The translations under genes were made by a program, and so were the position numbers. Of a stretch of DNA of 64,000 nucleotides, positions 60,547-64,000 are shown in pieces. The notes under the pieces are model-generated. The model was not told where the DNA came from and searched no databases. It saw only the letters and a program-made list of their open reading frames with translations. The DNA comes from Shinella pollutisoli (GTDB lineage Bacteria; Pseudomonadota; Alphaproteobacteria; Rhizobiales; Rhizobiaceae). Numbering within the stretch: position 1 is the first letter of the stretch; each line of letters begins with the position of its first letter. Where the stretch lies: positions 50,496-114,495 of the forward strand of contig NZ_JANFDG010000019.1 of the NCBI RefSeq assembly GCF_024609765.1, given 5' to 3'.

Positions 60547-62277
60547 ATGGCGGCAGAGGAGATACCGATAGACGAGATGGAACTGGCTATGCAACTCGGC
60601 ACACGCGGCTTGGTTCGCACGGTTGCGGATCGCGGGTGTCGGCGTCTCGACGATAATCATTCTGCCTTGATCGAGACGCTTGCGACCATTTTAAACGCTA
60701 CCGACGCACCATCGATTGACCTCCATATTGAAGAAGCGCTCGCAGAGCTGAATGGACCGCGCTTTTTCCTCGTCCAGCATACTTTGTGCGATCTGATACC
60801 CCTTCTAAACGTAGAACTGGACATCCTTCTTTCCTTCGCTGCGCGCCTACTCGATGCAGGCGGCAACGATCTGGCCGCCGGCGCCCCGAGTGCTGCTTTT
60901 GGGGAGTGGACCAAGAAAGACCCAATCAGGTCCCTCAGTGTCTACGAAGCTGCACGTACCGGCGACAAGCTCGCTCTGCGTCAATTGTTCACGGTTCTTC
61001 GAATGAACACGGATGCTGAACAAGCCCTTATGTTCGCGCGATCTGACGAGCGAGAAGCGAAGCTCGCGGCCATCTCGGCCTTGGGTGCTATGGAGTTGGG
61101 TGAACGCTACGGCGAGGTGTTCGACACCCTGCTTCAAGCGGCGTCCAGCGAAGATCAGGACACTGCCCTCCGGTCCCTCGAGGCGGGCTACCGTGCTGCC
61201 GCACAGCGAAAAGAAACCGCACCAGCCGCTTTCGACGAACAATTGGGCCGGGTCCTTGAGACGCGCAGTCCGCTCGCGATTCACCTTGCGGCAGACCTGC
61301 TTTGGCTCCACCGAGGAGGCCTTGCAGAGAACGCCATAAATCTGTGTCTCGATGCCGTTGCCTACGTTGAACCAGATAACACTGGCACGATATCGCACAT
61401 TGACCATGCCACATATCAACTCGTGGGCGCCGGGTGCGTCGAGCCTGTGGTGCGCCTACTTGGTGAATTGATAGATCGTTCAAAGGGTCGGATTACGCTG
61501 GACGCGTTCCAGGCCACCTACCACGCGCTGCAAAATGCAGGCTCTGACGTGCTGGGTGGCGCGGTTGTGTACTGGCTGCTGAATGGGGGCACGCACACTC
61601 GCAAATGCGTGGCTAGCGAAGTTTGCGGTGTCGGGAATGATGACCTTCCTTTTTCCATCCCCACGTCGTCGCTTCCACCAGACCCATCGGACCAACTATT
61701 CCTCTGCCGCAAGGCCGTCGGATGGTTCTTCATCGATCCGCTGGCCGCAGTTGTCATTCCGTTAGCGGTACTTCGCGATGGATCTCCGGATATCGCGAAT
61801 GACGTCCTCGATCTGATCTACGATCCCCTGCTGCTGAGCTATGGCGGGGCGCTGAAGAATTACCTTGAGCGCTACGTTACGGACGGCGGAAGGAACGGCG
61901 CAGGCCTCGCTGAACTGCTCGCACGTAAAACCGCATTTCAGAATGCGATGAAGGGCATCGAACGCCTTGTCGAACTGCACCCCAGCGAAACGCAGCGCGA
62001 GGCGGAGCGTGTTCAGTGGCACGAGCAGATGGAACGAGGCATGGAGCGGGGGCGGCGGAAATCTATCCTTGAGGACCTCTTCACGAAACAATACATTCTG
62101 TACGGTAAGTCGTCGTTAACGCCGATTTATACCGGTGATGGCACCACAAGTCTGACCGAAACCGAGATGAAATCGTTCTCGATTTCGTCCGAATTACCTC
62201 TCCTCGATATTGTTGATCCCGTCGGTCTCGACCATATGCTTATCCACTTCAAGCTCGAGCCGCGGGAACAGCGATGA
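60547..62277 (+). CDS. Uncharacterised HEAT-like helical repeat protein, first gene of a two-gene module
   Basis: The 576-residue protein has no recognised family. It is mostly alpha-helical by eye. HEAT/ARM-like pairs are clearest at residues 168-260 (EREAKLAAISALGAMELG, VFDTLLQAASSEDQDTALRSL, SPLAIHLAADLLWLHRGG), and similar helices appear at 395-440. A charged stretch (HEQMERGMERGRRKSILEDL, about residues 491-510) precedes a beta-like C-terminus. No nuclease, helicase, ATPase or membrane motif was seen. Its stop overlaps the next ATG as ATGA, so it is made with the nuclease-like partner; a role as sensor, scaffold or regulator is an inference. GC and codon use differ from the core genes. 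Confidence 0.7.
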   Translation: MAAEEIPIDEMELAMQLGTRGLVRTVADRGCRRLDDNHSALIETLATILNATDAPSIDLHIEEALAELNGPRFFLVQHTLCDLIPLLNVELDILLSFAARLLDAGGNDLAAGAPSAAFGEWTKKDPIRSLSVYEAARTGDKLALRQLFTVLRMNTDAEQALMFARSDEREAKLAAISALGAMELGERYGEVFDTLLQAASSEDQDTALRSLEAGYRAAAQRKETAPAAFDEQLGRVLETRSPLAIHLAADLLWLHRGGLAENAINLCLDAVAYVEPDNTGTISHIDHATYQLVGAGCVEPVVRLLGELIDRSKGRITLDAFQATYHALQNAGSDVLGGAVVYWLLNGGTHTRKCVASEVCGVGNDDLPFSIPTSSLPPDPSDQLFLCRKAVGWFFIDPLAAVVIPLAVLRDGSPDIANDVLDLIYDPLLLSYGGALKNYLERYVTDGGRNGAGLAELLARKTAFQNAMKGIERLVELHPSETQREAERVQWHEQMERGMERGRRKSILEDLFTKQYILYGKSSLTPIYTGDGTTSLTETEMKSFSISSELPLLDIVDPVGLDHMLIHFKLEPREQR

Positions 62278-63941
62278 AACTTGTCGTTACACATTATCTG
62301 CGCTCGCTGCGGGAGCGCGATGAACTCGATGCTATTCTTCCGGATCTCTTGGCTGAGAGTGGGTTTGAAGTTTTAACCCGTCCCCGCCGTGGCACGCGGC
62401 AAGCCGGTGTCGACGTCGCTGCAGTCGGCCCCGATCCTGATTGCGATGGTGCTAGAAGCCTGTTCCTGTTCACAATCAAGTCCGGCGATTTGACGAGAGA
62501 GCATTGGGATACAGGTCAGCAGGCCGTACGGCCATCGCTCAACGAGGTTCTGGATGAGTATATTCCGAACCGCATCCCGCCACACCTGACGAATCTGCCT
62601 ATAGTCATTTGTGTCTGCATGGGCGGCGAGATGCGCGAGGATGTTCGCGCCCAATGGAGTGGCTTCTGCCGTACGAACGAGAAAGCCAACATTCACTTCG
62701 CCGAGTGGAACGGAGAGCGCCTCGCGAATCTGATCCTCAGCGGCATGCTACGTGCAGAGTTAATTGAGAGCGAGCACCGGGGGGCGTTCCAGAAGGCGCT
62801 CGCGATGCTAGATCAACCCGACGTCGCTTACCGGCACTTCTGTCACTTGCTTAATGCCATCTTCATTGAGCCGAAGAACCAGACAGAGCGCACACGCCAG
62901 CTACGTAAGGCGTATCTGTGCCTTTGGATACTCTTTGTATGGGCTCGCGACGCCGATAACCTTGAGGCGGCGTATCGAGCATCTGAGCTGGTGCTGCTAC
63001 GCAGTTGGCCGCACTGCGATGGCACCCGTTTGGACAAAGAGTCAACGCGACAGGAGCGGCTTGCTCATTTCGATCAGGTCGTGAAACTCTACATGATCAT
63101 CGCTCACCTTCTTCTCGTTGAGAAGATTGGGCCGTTTGCCGACAAGCGCTACGCGCTATCGATGGCCGTAAATTCACGCAACACAGTCGACATCAACATC
63201 GCGCTGTTTGAGACGCTGGGGAGGTTGTCGCTTCACGGACTGTGGTTGACTGCGCTCAGCGCGGGGCAGGACGAAACGTTCGGCCGAGTGATGAACGAAC
63301 AAGCTGATAAGGTACTTAACCTAGCGATCGGGATAGTGAACGCTAACCCGGCGCTCATCGTCCCCATTCGCGACGACTTCGCGATCGAATTGGCCCTCTT
63401 CATGCGTCTCGCAGACGTGCGCGGCCGTCTTCACAACGTCGCCGACTACATCCGTGGAATGTCCGATCGCCTATGCAACGGGCTGAGCTTACGGCGGCAC
63501 TATCCGACGCCGACGACAGTATATCGAGACGTCCTCGTCCATCCCAAAGACCGCAGCGACACATACTTTGAAGAGCATACACGAGCGGGGATTCTCTATA
63601 CCTTTGTTCTCGCTTGGCTTGCGATAATGGGAGACCAGGAACGCGCAGAGCGATTGCGTAGCGCGCTGCTGGAGTACGCTCCGCACATGACCCACCAAAT
63701 CTGGGTTCCGGACCGTCGAACGGATGAAGTATTCTGGGATGGTGATCGAGATCACGGGTTGTCGGTACCAGGCCTGCCACTCAACGAATCGCTCGAAGCC
63801 GTTTTTGATCTCCTGAATCGCGTAATGAACGAGCATCCGCTGGATGAGCGAGTAAGCGCTGTTCGAATTCACTTGACCCCGATCCTACTCACGGCATGTC
63901 GCCACTATCGCATGCCTGTACCAGTGCACATTTGGCAGTAA
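62274..63941 (+). CDS. Putative restriction-endonuclease-fold protein with long helical C-terminus, second gene of the module
   Basis: The N-terminal 155 residues of this 555-residue protein look like a PD-(D/E)xK domain: a helix ILPDLLAESGFEVLTRP (E28), AGVDVAAVG (D47), and LFLFTIKSGDL with lysine K69 where related proteins have Q-x-K. REHWDTGQQAVRPSLNEVLDEYIP and a strand-rich PIVICVCMGG follow, and the domain ends at FAEWNGERLANLI. Residues 160-555 are helical with no recognised family. It is coupled by a 4-base overlap to the HEAT-like gene. The T-x-K (T67) instead of Q/E-x-K is unusual, so activity is uncertain. The open reading frame ends inside the window and nothing further is coded in the last 59 bases. 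Confidence 0.68.
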   Translation: MKLVVTHYLRSLRERDELDAILPDLLAESGFEVLTRPRRGTRQAGVDVAAVGPDPDCDGARSLFLFTIKSGDLTREHWDTGQQAVRPSLNEVLDEYIPNRIPPHLTNLPIVICVCMGGEMREDVRAQWSGFCRTNEKANIHFAEWNGERLANLILSGMLRAELIESEHRGAFQKALAMLDQPDVAYRHFCHLLNAIFIEPKNQTERTRQLRKAYLCLWILFVWARDADNLEAAYRASELVLLRSWPHCDGTRLDKESTRQERLAHFDQVVKLYMIIAHLLLVEKIGPFADKRYALSMAVNSRNTVDINIALFETLGRLSLHGLWLTALSAGQDETFGRVMNEQADKVLNLAIGIVNANPALIVPIRDDFAIELALFMRLADVRGRLHNVADYIRGMSDRLCNGLSLRRHYPTPTTVYRDVLVHPKDRSDTYFEEHTRAGILYTFVLAWLAIMGDQERAERLRSALLEYAPHMTHQIWVPDRRTDEVFWDGDRDHGLSVPGLPLNESLEAVFDLLNRVMNEHPLDERVSAVRIHLTPILLTACRHYRMPVPVHIWQ

Positions 63942-64000
63942 CCGGTGTTCTGCCCCCACATTGGCAGCCGCCGTCTGATCTGTGATCGCCTTTCCATGGA

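Overview
The window reads as chromosome of a high-GC alphaproteobacterium of the order Hyphomicrobiales, most likely a Rhizobiaceae-type genome. The reasons are RIME-type intergenic palindromes typical of rhizobia, a Caulobacter-style cpa/tad pilus locus, a YejABEF importer beside mepA, and the gene order mgsA-glk-ABC exporter-dapB-gpmA. The genus cannot be fixed from sequence alone.

Region 1 (1-6.5 kb) is nucleoside salvage: the end of cdd, then punA, deoC and deoA on the plus strand, facing deoB-add-upp on the minus strand, with an aspartic protease gene between. Region 2 (6.6-18.5 kb) is a complete Flp/Tad pilus locus: two TadE-like pseudopilins, a secretin-N-domain protein, the pilin gene, cpaA, then cpaB-C-D-E-F-tadB-tadC and a TPR lipoprotein. 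Region 3 (18.6-34.5 kb) is housekeeping: an M17 aminopeptidase, a MarR regulator with an NlpC/P60 hydrolase, ghrA, yejABEF, mepA, mgsA, glk, an ABC exporter, dapB and gpmA.

Region 4 (34.5-53.1 kb) is a chain of purine and glyoxylate catabolism. The genes guaD, xdhABC, puuD, uraH, a puuE-uraD fusion and allA take guanine to glyoxylate, except that no gene for allantoate to ureidoglycolate is in view. The genes gcl, hyi, glxR and ttuD carry glyoxylate on to 2-phosphoglycerate. IclR and LysR regulators and an NCS2 purine permease accompany them. RIME-like palindromes punctuate this part, and one supplies the last codons of xdhC.

Region 5 (about 53.8 kb to the end) is an accessory island. It starts with an AT-rich stretch, and its genes have visibly lower GC and different codon use. 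It holds a DUF6615-like nuclease, a 1341-residue STAND NTPase with a Cap4/DUF4297-like N-terminal nuclease (Avs-like architecture), a short stand-alone tyrosine recombinase, and a tightly overlapping two-gene operon of a HEAT-like protein and a restriction-endonuclease-fold protein. The island looks like anti-phage defence. The two-gene operon is the best candidate for an undescribed system. No tRNA, rRNA or CRISPR array was seen.
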